From contig DOTV01000065.1 in assembly GCA_003520925.1 (NCBI GenBank), forward strand, positions 1 through 7,435: a DNA stretch of 7,435 nucleotides, in the 5' to 3' direction. The notes below the pieces were generated by a model. The model was not told the DNA's origin. It worked only from the letters and a program-made list of their open reading frames with translations, and ran no database searches. Shown here one piece after another: positions 1 to 5,948 of the stretch (position 1 is its first letter; each line of letters starts with the position of its first letter). Made by a program: the position numbers and the translations under genes. The DNA comes from Bacteroidales bacterium (lineage in GTDB: Bacteria > Bacteroidota > Bacteroidia > Bacteroidales > VadinHA17).

Positions 1-4
1 GATC

Positions 5-1069
5 ATGGCAGAATCAAAATTTTATCATTTTTCCTCCTCCGGACTGTTTTACGGGGTTGAATCTCTTGCTGAAGCAGTTACTGCCTTACGGGAAGGAGGA
101 TTCATATGGCTGAATTATTATAAGCCGGAGAAACAGGATCTGAATGTGCTTATCGACCTTATCGGAATACACCCATTATCAGTGGAAGACTGCTTTGATG
201 ATAAACAGGTCCCGAAAATCGAACATTTCCAGAACAACACATTTATATTGTTCAATGCATTCTGCTATAAAGACCAGAACCTTTATACTGATGAAGTAAA
301 TCTATTTATCGGCAAAAATTTTCTGATAACTGTAAGCGGACATAATTCCGACGACAGAAGACCCTTAAAAAATATCGAGGAGATTATTGAGCATGATATT
401 ATTAGTGCAAAAACAAGTCCGGCAATGCTTATGCACAAAGTTCTTGACTTTATTGTTGATCAGAAATATACTGCCTTCGACACTATGGAAGATGAACTTG
501 ATGAAGCTGAAGATTTCCTGATCGATCACGTTACGGAATTTCAGCCGGTTAAGCTGCTTCATTTAAGGAGGAATCTGGTGATGTTAAGAAAAAGTCTTTA
601 CCACGAACGTGAGATCCTTGTTAAAATAAACAGGCTCGATTGTCCTTTTATTCCCGAAAAAGCAGTAATAGCTTATCGTGATATCTATGACCATCTGGCC
701 AAGTTCTTTGAGCTTACCGAGACCTATCGGGAAACTGAAACAAGCCTGATGGAGCTCTACACATCACTTCTCAATAACAAGATGACCCGGATGTCGAATG
801 AAACCAACGCATCTGTCAAGAGATTAACACTGATAACTACTGTGTTCATGCCTCTTACTTTGCTTGCCAGTATAGGAGGGATGTCGGAATGGACAATGAT
901 GACAGGAGGAGAGGAAAAATGGAAAACCTCCTACACACTGTTTATATTAGGCCTGGTAATTATAGGCGGTATAAATTATTTCCTTATAAAAGGTCTTGAA
1001 AAGGGGATCTTTTCACGTAAGAAAGATGCTTTGGGGGAAAATAATGAGCAGGAAGACCTGAAGGATTAA
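5..1069 (+). CDS. corA: CorA-family divalent cation (Mg2+/Co2+) channel, GMS variant
   Basis: A 354-residue protein, the usual length for CorA. The family forms homopentameric inner-membrane channels that bring in Mg2+ (also Co2+ or Ni2+). Residues 1-265 are an N-terminal cytoplasmic domain, starting with a mixed alpha/beta part containing HPLSVEDC (56-63), then long charged helices (about 140-265). The end is the CorA two-helix membrane module: TM1 at about 273-291 (LTLITTVFMPLTLLASIGG) and TM2 at about 309-328, then a basic tail (GIFSRKK). The signature after TM1 is normally GMN; here it reads G292-M293-S294, followed by EWTMMTGG. The start ATG lies four bases from the window edge, so an upstream start or a ribosome-binding site cannot be judged. 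The 3' end overlaps the convergent small gene by four bases. Family assignment is firm; ion preference is inferred and the GMS change makes it less certain. Confidence 0.93.
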   Translation: MAESKFYHFSSSGLFYGVESLAEAVTALREGGFIWLNYYKPEKQDLNVLIDLIGIHPLSVEDCFDDKQVPKIEHFQNNTFILFNAFCYKDQNLYTDEVNLFIGKNFLITVSGHNSDDRRPLKNIEEIIEHDIISAKTSPAMLMHKVLDFIVDQKYTAFDTMEDELDEAEDFLIDHVTEFQPVKLLHLRRNLVMLRKSLYHEREILVKINRLDCPFIPEKAVIAYRDIYDHLAKFFELTETYRETETSLMELYTSLLNNKMTRMSNETNASVKRLTLITTVFMPLTLLASIGGMSEWTMMTGGEEKWKTSYTLFILGLVIIGGINYFLIKGLEKGIFSRKKDALGENNEQEDLKD

Positions 1070-1302
1070 TCCAATGGCTCCTGTTCCCAGGTCATTTCAT
1101 TGAAAATCTTCAATATTTCATCTTTGAATTCTTCCGGTGCGTCAAGCTGGCCCCAACCTGTGTGAAATTGCCATAATCCGTCATAAGCAGAGTCGTGATA
1201 TGACCTTATCAGATGGGGAATATCCCTCTCTTTTAAAAGCCCGTCGATCAGATTAGCTTCGATCTCGTTATTAAGTACCAGTATTTTAATAGTTTTATTC
1301 AT
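1066..1302 (-). CDS. DUF2007-like small cytoplasmic protein
   Basis: A 78-residue protein without signal peptide or membrane helix. The order of elements matches the DUF2007 family ('putative signal transducing protein'): a first strand (KILVLNN), a helix with the family's E-A-x-L-I-x-x-L-L pattern (EANLIDGLL, residues 15-23), the I-P-H-L-I-R segment where the family has 'gIp', a loop, and a last helix (EEFKDEILKIFNE). Its biochemical role is unknown, and the signalling label is only historical. It stands alone downstream of an inverted-repeat element and ends convergently on the corA-like gene with a four-base overlap (its TAA uses 1066-1068). The upstream 140 bases are AT-rich and hold the repeat; I see no clear ribosome-binding site before the ATG. 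Coding status is well supported by the family-like pattern; the family call is moderately sure. Confidence 0.72.
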   Translation of the reverse strand: MNKTIKILVLNNEIEANLIDGLLKERDIPHLIRSYHDSAYDGLWQFHTGWGQLDAPEEFKDEILKIFNEMTWEQEPLD

Positions 1303-1356
1303 AAGGGATTATAAATAATATCTAAAAATAATATTTTTTCACTATTTAAAGGGATC

Positions 1357-1445
1357 TAACCACGGAGTCACTCTGAGTTTCCACGGAGTAACACAGAGTA
1401 ACAAATAGTGTAACTCCGTTTTAACTCTGTATAACTCAGTGGTTA
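1357..1445. repeat. Inverted repeat of helically phased CACGGAGT-like units (copy 1)
   Basis: Two 38-base arms, 1357-1394 and 1408-1445, match each other as an inverted repeat at 29 of 38 positions by my hand alignment, around a 13-base centre. The outer ends are TAACCACGGAGT and ACTCAGTGGTTA. Each arm is made of units spaced 10, 11 and 10 bases apart (CACGGAGT at 1361, CTCTGAGT at 1371, CACGGAGT at 1382, CACAGAGT at 1392). The outer right end supplies the stop codon of the metalloprotease gene. A related element lies at 3852-4017. It may be a dispersed REP/MITE-like element and could stabilise or end the metalloprotease mRNA. No U-tract follows, so I do not call it an intrinsic terminator. 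Confidence 0.8.
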
Positions 1446-3416
1446 ATGGAACTTAATTACTGATGAACAAAAAACTCTTACACCCGGCTCAGATTCCGGC
1501 GTGACAGTTAAAGAAATTTTTTCTTTACGGGTTACCTTATCAAAAGAAACATAAACGGGGATCTCACCTGTCTCCCCGGGTTTAAGGGAAATAATTTCGT
1601 TCAACAAGCTTGCAGAGCATCCTTTACCTTCGCAATTAACAGATAATCTGTAAATATCACTGTTCAGCCATGGCAATGTATTCTGATGATGCATAGAAGT
1701 ATCAGCTGCTGAAGACTCGCCTGTGTTTTTAACTGTAAAGGTTACATATCCATTATTTCCCTTTATTTTTCTGACCGAAGGCTTACTGACACTGACATCC
1801 CTTTTCCGAACTGTCACCCCGTCAAGCGACCTTACGCCAACTTCATATGATAATATCCCTTCATCATTTTTATTAACATCAATAATATAGAAATGGAGAC
1901 GATTGGCTTCATCTTCCCATTCAAAAAGGCTGCCCGAATTCAATCCTGCATGGAACAGTGCATCGTTCAGTTGTCTGTAATCGGCAACTGTTCTCATTAC
2001 TTTTCTGCCGTCGGGCTTTATGTAATCAATCATATTGATGTCTTCGGGGTGAGCATCAATAACCCAATTGAAACAATTAAAACCGTTAGGCCCTCCGTTA
2101 CGGCTCTCCTTATCTTTGTTCTTTGCCAGAAGAACCCCGTTATCGGGACAAAAGGAGTCATATCCGATCCGCTGTACCACCTCCAGGGAATAATAATCAA
2201 AATTGGGGATACCAGGTGAAAGCGGATTTGTTGCAGGATCATCAGCCGGAGTCCGGTCGCGGGGTTCTGCACCGTCGAGCCTTACAATTATTCCAGCGAA
2301 AGTACCAGGTAACGGTTCAACTGCTCTTGCTGTAATTTTTGTTACTACCGGACCGGATTTCGCCAGGTCTTCACGACTCAGTGAAAGAACCTGTTTTTCC
2401 GGTATGAAACCATTTATCATCCTGTTCCTTAACATTAATCCGGCGGGCATTGCGGCTCCCATATTTGCGGGAACAACCCAGCGCATATGGGGACCACCCG
2501 GACCATTGAAGGAACCACGGTCCATCATATCCCACGGTCCTGAACCTACCCGTCTGTAGGGTTCTGCATAAGGATTATTGTTATTGTCGCCGATATCGAA
2601 TGCATAATGGCCAAGCTCGTGGGTTATTGTGCCTGAGTTTTCACCCTGTCTTATTGAAGAGAGGCCCCACTGCATCTGTCCGGCTTTCCACGATGTCCAA
2701 GGAACATAGCGTGTAGGCACCCAGGCTGGCTTTGACGTATCAGGGTTACCCCATTCAGCAGGTATTTCATCTTTTGAAAGAAACTTCATTTCCCCGAACT
2801 CCTGCCAGACACCAGTCTCGTCATAGCCTGCATAAATTCTGAGGATTGCATCATACTTTTCTTTAATGTCACCGGCATCGTCTTTCCAAAGTGAATCTAT
2901 ATCCGGTTCCATACGGCTTTTTGCCCGGCTCCCATCGGGAGTTGAATTATTCTGGTTATATTCATTAAGCCCATACTCCCAGAGATTTTTGGGCATCCTG
3001 TACGGACCAAAGGGATCGAGAATGGTTATCCCGAATTTTCCCCGCGATTGCTCCATCCAGTAACCATTGATAGTCTGCCAGTGGTTTACAGCGGACGGTT
3101 TGAGCCAGAAATCCGAATAAAAAACGGGAACATCTTCTCTTTTTACAGGGCTGATCTGCGGATTTCCAAAGAGATCTGAGTTTTCAGGCCGGGTTATGAC
3201 AAACGGCTGATCGGGAAAATCAACAGCAATGAGAGCCATACGAAACTTTCTTACCGGGGAAAGAGATGGATCAGCCCAGTTCTTCCCGGGTATAGGTTTG
3301 TAATCGCTCCAGGTCATACTGTCCTGATCCTGAACAACCTGCGGATCAATAGGTTTCTGTGACAGACCTGAGATGCAATTATATATCAGAAAGGATGCAA
3401 CCAGAATTTTTTTCAT
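1443..3416 (-). CDS. Secreted M6-like (immune inhibitor A type) zinc metalloprotease
   Basis: A 657-residue protein. Residues 1-19 form a Sec signal peptide (MKK, then a hydrophobic stretch ending SGLSQ), so the enzyme is exported. The N-terminal strand MALIAVDFPDQPF (60-72) is the opening typical of M6 catalytic domains. The zinc motif is H266-E267-L268-G269-H270, with E267 as the expected catalytic base. The sequence then runs YAFDIGD and, after PYRRVGSG, reaches a likely Met-turn at WDMMDRGS (295-302) followed by FNGPGGPHMRW. In ordinary M6 enzymes the motif is HExxHxxGxxD; here position 8 is Phe and the Asp residues fall at 274 and 277, so the third zinc ligand is shifted or different. 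Residues 365-535 look like a beta-rich middle region, and about 540-657 an Ig-like NEW3/CARDB-type domain (TVKNTGESSA; LKPGETGEIPVYVSF). No type IX sorting domain is seen. The ATG directly follows the TGA of the OB-fold gene, suggesting translational coupling. The substrate is unknown. Confidence 0.85.
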   Translation of the reverse strand: MKKILVASFLIYNCISGLSQKPIDPQVVQDQDSMTWSDYKPIPGKNWADPSLSPVRKFRMALIAVDFPDQPFVITRPENSDLFGNPQISPVKREDVPVFYSDFWLKPSAVNHWQTINGYWMEQSRGKFGITILDPFGPYRMPKNLWEYGLNEYNQNNSTPDGSRAKSRMEPDIDSLWKDDAGDIKEKYDAILRIYAGYDETGVWQEFGEMKFLSKDEIPAEWGNPDTSKPAWVPTRYVPWTSWKAGQMQWGLSSIRQGENSGTITHELGHYAFDIGDNNNNPYAEPYRRVGSGPWDMMDRGSFNGPGGPHMRWVVPANMGAAMPAGLMLRNRMINGFIPEKQVLSLSREDLAKSGPVVTKITARAVEPLPGTFAGIIVRLDGAEPRDRTPADDPATNPLSPGIPNFDYYSLEVVQRIGYDSFCPDNGVLLAKNKDKESRNGGPNGFNCFNWVIDAHPEDINMIDYIKPDGRKVMRTVADYRQLNDALFHAGLNSGSLFEWEDEANRLHFYIIDVNKNDEGILSYEVGVRSLDGVTVRKRDVSVSKPSVRKIKGNNGYVTFTVKNTGESSAADTSMHHQNTLPWLNSDIYRLSVNCEGKGCSASLLNEIISLKPGETGEIPVYVSFDKVTRKEKISLTVTPESEPGVRVFCSSVIKFH

Positions 3417-3839
3417 TCATTTTTGAATGACCGAACAGTTATTCAGAAGAACATCCATTAGAAAACCTGAGCAGTTACCCCTGATTGTGATCTGTTCGCC
3501 GGTTTTGAAATTTACAGGCTCAGCATTTCCCTGCAGAGTGCATAAAACAGAAGAGATATCATTGCCAGTATTCAGAGAAATTGTAAGGGCACCGTTTTCA
3601 CCAGGCTTTACTGACTGTATTGTCCCGCTGACTTCAACGACTTTGTCGACGAATTTGGCAGCGGCTCCGTTTTCATCGCTTTCAAAAGCCTTTAACAGAT
3701 CTGTTGCTGTTAATACGAAATCGGGCTTCACTTTCTGAAGATCTTTAGGTTTTAAATTATACTTATACAAACCATATAATACACCTGCAACAGCAATTAC
3801 TGAAAAGACAGCCAAGGCTAATTTGTAAGATTTTTTCAT
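3417..3839 (-). CDS. Membrane-anchored OB-fold (tRNA_anti-like) protein
   Basis: A 140-residue protein with a basic start (MKKSYK) and one hydrophobic helix at about residues 7-24 without a lipobox cysteine, so probably an uncleaved inner-membrane anchor with the rest in the periplasm. Residues about 40-140 fit the OB-fold 'tRNA_anti-like' family: a helix TATDLLKAFESDENGAAAKF, then strands KVVEVSGTIQSV, GALTISLN, SSVLCTL, the GEQITIRGNCSGF turn, and MDVLLNNCSVI at the end. The N-G-A-A-A-K-F and G-x-C-x-G-F patterns are what I recognise of the family. C100, C123 and C135 could form a disulfide. The family name reflects fold similarity only; no tRNA binding is implied. It is first in a two-gene unit with the metalloprotease, so it could assist or tether that enzyme, but that is a guess. 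The ATG has an AAAGGA element four bases upstream. Confidence 0.78.
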   Translation of the reverse strand: MKKSYKLALAVFSVIAVAGVLYGLYKYNLKPKDLQKVKPDFVLTATDLLKAFESDENGAAAKFVDKVVEVSGTIQSVKPGENGALTISLNTGNDISSVLCTLQGNAEPVNFKTGEQITIRGNCSGFLMDVLLNNCSVIQK

Positions 3840-3843
3840 AATA

Positions 3844-3849
3844 TCCTTT
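3844..3849 (-). promoter_or_regulatory. Shine-Dalgarno-like site of the OB-fold gene
   Basis: AAAGGA lies four bases before the ATG at 3839. It supports this start, and it is the only clear Shine-Dalgarno-like sequence I found before any of the minus-strand genes here. It touches the end of the inverted-repeat arm that begins at 3852, so folding of that arm in the mRNA leader could affect access of the ribosome. Confidence 0.5.
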
Positions 3850-3851
3850 TT

Positions 3852-4017
3852 TTAAACACGGAGTTTCACGGAGTTAAGACGGAGTTACACAGCCTGCCCC
3901 CATAAATCGGGGGAGTAAAGTATTGATAATTTGTATTTTATAACGTAATTACATTGTAATTACATATTATATCTCGGTGAAACTTCGTGTATTAACTCTG
4001 TGTGACTCCGTGGTTAA
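3852..4017. repeat. Inverted repeat of helically phased CACGGAGT-like units (copy 2, with insert)
   Basis: The outer ends TTAAACACGGAGT (3852-3864) and ACTCCGTGGTTAA (4005-4017) match as an inverted repeat at 12 of 13 positions. The left arm (3852 to about 3892) carries CACGGAGT units at 3857 and 3867 and GACGGAGT at 3878, spaced 10 and 11 bases. The right arm (about 3975-4017), read on the minus strand, carries CACGGAGT, CACAGAGT and CACGAAGT. It is the same family as 1357-1445, but the arms are separated by about 80 bases holding a C5/G5 hairpin (3897-3901 with 3909-3913) and two GTAATTAC palindromes. It fills nearly all of the gap between the YceI gene and the OB-fold gene. Confidence 0.8.
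3945..3963. promoter_or_regulatory. Paired GTAATTAC palindromes, possible operator
   Basis: Two identical perfect 8-base palindromes, GTAATTAC at 3945-3952 and 3956-3963, have centres 11 bases apart, about one turn of the helix. On the minus strand a TATAAT (3966-3971) lies immediately upstream of them, so they would cover the start point of a transcript reading into the OB-fold and metalloprotease genes. No matching upstream promoter hexamer is evident, and the Bacteroidota consensus TAnnTTTG is absent. A dimeric regulator site is possible; chance in AT-rich DNA is the alternative. Confidence 0.35.
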
Positions 4018-4041
4018 GAACAATTTAAATTATTTAAAGTA

Positions 4042-4587
4042 TTAAAGTGGTGAATATTTCATTGTCACCGTAACTTCAAGATTCTTAGCAATTTTTTCTC
4101 TTACCACCCCCGGGATGTTTATCTTATAATCTTCAGGACTTATATTGAATTTTGAGTTTGCATTGATCCCACCTGAAATGACCTCGATGCTCCCTTTTGC
4201 ACTAACTTTATTTGTTGCATCACGGATTGTAAGATCTCCATCAACAGTGACATCATAAGTCCCGTTCTTTGCAAAATTTACTGACTGAAGATTTGTGATT
4301 TTTCCCTTGAAAGTTGCTTTGGGGAATTTATCCGATTCCAAATAATTTTCATTGAAATGCTCTTCCATAAGGGCTCTGTCAAAATGGAAAGATTTGATCA
4401 GGACCTGGAAAACAAGGTCGCCGGTTGAAATATCAAGGACACTTGCAACCTGGTTATTGTCAGCCTTGATGTCTTCCATTGGTGTATGACCATAAAAGCT
4501 TATGAATCCGTTTTTAGTCATGTACTTCTGGGCATTAACAGAAAAAACCAGATTTAAGATGATTATTGAAAAGATTAAGCGCTTCAT
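4042..4587 (-). CDS. Secreted YceI-family lipid-binding protein
   Basis: A 181-residue protein with a Sec signal peptide (MKRLIFSIIILNLVFSVNA, cleavage likely before Q20), giving a mature protein of about 160 residues in the periplasm. YceI proteins are eight-stranded lipocalin-like barrels; known members bind isoprenoid or quinone-like lipids. Seen here: the opening strand NGFISFYGHTPMEDIKADN, the helix and turn ALMEEHFNENYLESDKFPKA followed by TFKGKI (family pattern 'M..hf....L....yP.atF.'), then alternating strands including YDVTVDGDLTIRDATNKV and the end strand LEVTVTMKYSP. It is last in the cytochrome and barrel cluster, 65 bases after the barrel gene stop, and could be read from that promoter or from its own. 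In E. coli yceI adjoins a cytochrome b561 gene, so the redox neighbourhood is in keeping. The ligand here is unknown. No Shine-Dalgarno sequence is visible. Confidence 0.85.
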   Translation of the reverse strand: MKRLIFSIIILNLVFSVNAQKYMTKNGFISFYGHTPMEDIKADNNQVASVLDISTGDLVFQVLIKSFHFDRALMEEHFNENYLESDKFPKATFKGKITNLQSVNFAKNGTYDVTVDGDLTIRDATNKVSAKGSIEVISGGINANSKFNISPEDYKINIPGVVREKIAKNLEVTVTMKYSPL

Positions 4588-4652
4588 AATTATGATGATA
4601 TTAATTTAAATTGTAACAAAAATTCAACCTTGCAAAAATCAAGCCGTATCCC

Positions 4653-5534
4653 TTAATGCTTCAGTGTAAAGACCCTTGATATATTAAAACCGAAATGAAT
4701 ATCTCCTTTTAACCAGTTTCCTGTCGTTTCTCCTATGAATCCCTTTTCGATCATGGCAAGAGAATTTGTAAAGATAAGCTGGAACACATGTCCGCCAGTT
4801 TCAATGTCAAATCCGACCGATAAAGGATCGTAAACCTGCTGGCTCATATATTTTTTAGGATTTCCAATATAGTAATATTCTGCATTCAGGCTTATCCTTT
4901 TTGTCAGCTTCAATCTTCCTCCGGCTCCAATTGCGAAAAGATCATTAGGATCAATCTCCGTTGCCACCAGATTGCGGTGTACATATGATGGTGTAATCTG
5001 AAGAGAGAGGCCCTGGCTGATTTTCCTCGCAATCAGTACCTGTCCGACGTATGACAATCTTGATGAAAAGTAATTTGTTCGTGTCGGATCAGCCCACCTG
5101 ACAGATTTCAATGCTGCGGAGGAAAACAATGAAAGGGACACAGGCATGGAACGTCCTCCTGATGATTGTCTCAGCAGGGTAAATTTCGCAAATCCATCAA
5201 AAGTCTTTTCATAGGTTCCCCTTCCTATTCCGATCATGAGCCACTTCATGATTCCATATTCAAGCCCGAAATGAATATTTGCCTGATCGAGTCCAAAAAA
5301 CTCATAGGCACCAGAATTGACCCGGCCAAACCTGTGCGATATCCTGAAATCCAGTTGTCCGGGAGGCATTTTCTCAATTGAATGTCCGTTCATTATTCTG
5401 GTCGACTTAAAAGTAGCAGTCGCATAACTTATTTCAGGTTTGGAATCTTTATTTAGGAGATCCATGAGGTCTTCCTGGCCAAACATTATTAAACTGAACA
5501 GAGAAAAAAGAATAGAAACATATAATTTTCTCAT
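4653..5534 (-). CDS. DUF5777-family beta-barrel protein
   Basis: A 293-residue protein. Residues 1-19 are a signal peptide (MRKLYVSILFSLFSLIMFG, followed by QED). The mature part is a series of amphipathic strands rich in aromatic residues, as in an outer-membrane barrel: LDFRISHRFGRV, ANIHFGLEYGIMKWLMIGIG, RISLNAEYYYIG, HVFQLIFTNS. The segment from GGHVFQLIFTNS through EKGFIGETTGNW to GDIHFGFNISRVF (about 248-289) is the conserved end I associate with DUF5777 proteins of Bacteroidota, which are described only as beta-barrel proteins. It sits 20 bases after the mono-heme cytochrome and 65 before YceI, so it probably works with them in the envelope. A porin-like role for electron transfer is speculation. 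It could also be a structural or transport barrel unrelated to hemes. Confidence 0.8.
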   Translation of the reverse strand: MRKLYVSILFSLFSLIMFGQEDLMDLLNKDSKPEISYATATFKSTRIMNGHSIEKMPPGQLDFRISHRFGRVNSGAYEFFGLDQANIHFGLEYGIMKWLMIGIGRGTYEKTFDGFAKFTLLRQSSGGRSMPVSLSLFSSAALKSVRWADPTRTNYFSSRLSYVGQVLIARKISQGLSLQITPSYVHRNLVATEIDPNDLFAIGAGGRLKLTKRISLNAEYYYIGNPKKYMSQQVYDPLSVGFDIETGGHVFQLIFTNSLAMIEKGFIGETTGNWLKGDIHFGFNISRVFTLKH

Positions 5535-5554
5535 ATGGACTTTGAATTTTGAAG

Positions 5555-5935
5555 TCAGTTATTAAGCATCCCCTTACTTACCCATATATCAAATTGCGTT
5601 ATAAGGCAGGGTTTAAGTTTACCGCCATTCTTAGGCATTGGCGAATATGTTCCGGTTTGTTTTACAGAACCTGCTATTGCTGCTGCCCTGGCCTGGACAT
5701 CCGCATAGTTTTCAAGACGGATTCCATTGCCTGAGCTTGCTGCTGTAGCATTTGAGTGGCACGACAGACAATTATTTGCTAGAAGTGGCGCAATTTTGCC
5801 GCTGAAAGTTACATTGGTTGTATCACAGGCAGAACTTAAGGAAGGATATAACGCTTCCTCACTGTCGTAGTAACATGATCCCAAAAGAAACATAACGAAG
5901 GCAACAAATAAAAGAGGTGTATATAATCGCTTCAT
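5555..5935 (-). CDS. Mono-heme c-type cytochrome lipoprotein
   Basis: A 126-residue protein. The lipobox LLGSC ends at C21, so it is a lipoprotein. The residues after C21 are YYDSEE; an acidic stretch here resembles the surface-export signal of Bacteroidota lipoproteins. The heme site is C56-L-S-C59-H60, canonical CX2CH. M100 in SPMPKN is the likely sixth ligand. C37 and C110 flank the domain and could pair. The domain is strikingly like the third domain of the upstream protein: VTFSG, then the heme site, and an end of QFDIWV..GMLNN against QFEIWI..GFLNN. It begins 13 bases after that gene's stop and is followed 20 bases later by the barrel gene. Cytochrome identity is strong from the motif, spacing and neighbour similarity. 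The redox partner is unknown. No Shine-Dalgarno sequence is visible before the ATG. Confidence 0.85.
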   Translation of the reverse strand: MKRLYTPLLFVAFVMFLLGSCYYDSEEALYPSLSSACDTTNVTFSGKIAPLLANNCLSCHSNATAASSGNGIRLENYADVQARAAAIAGSVKQTGTYSPMPKNGGKLKPCLITQFDIWVSKGMLNN

Positions 5936-5948
5936 ATTATAATAATTG

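Noticed and set aside
5..1069. ZntB-type zinc exporter instead of CorA
   Set aside because: ZntB members carry GIN-type motifs and a different N-terminal domain; here the motif is GMS with a CorA-like MMTGG follow-on, so only the broad CorA family is claimed.
1357..1445. Possible CRISPR array from the CACGGAGT repeats
   Set aside because: The units are only 8-11 bases, without spacers of constant length, and form inverted arms rather than direct repeats with unique spacers.
1893..2559. Plus-strand open frames opposite the metalloprotease gene (1893-2219, 2123-2335, 2203-2559)
   Set aside because: They lie antisense within a well-supported gene, overlap each other, and show no recognisable domains or plausible starts.
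3852..4017. Intrinsic terminator for the YceI gene
   Set aside because: The inverted repeat could fold in the transcript, but the minus strand has an A-run, not a U-run, after it.
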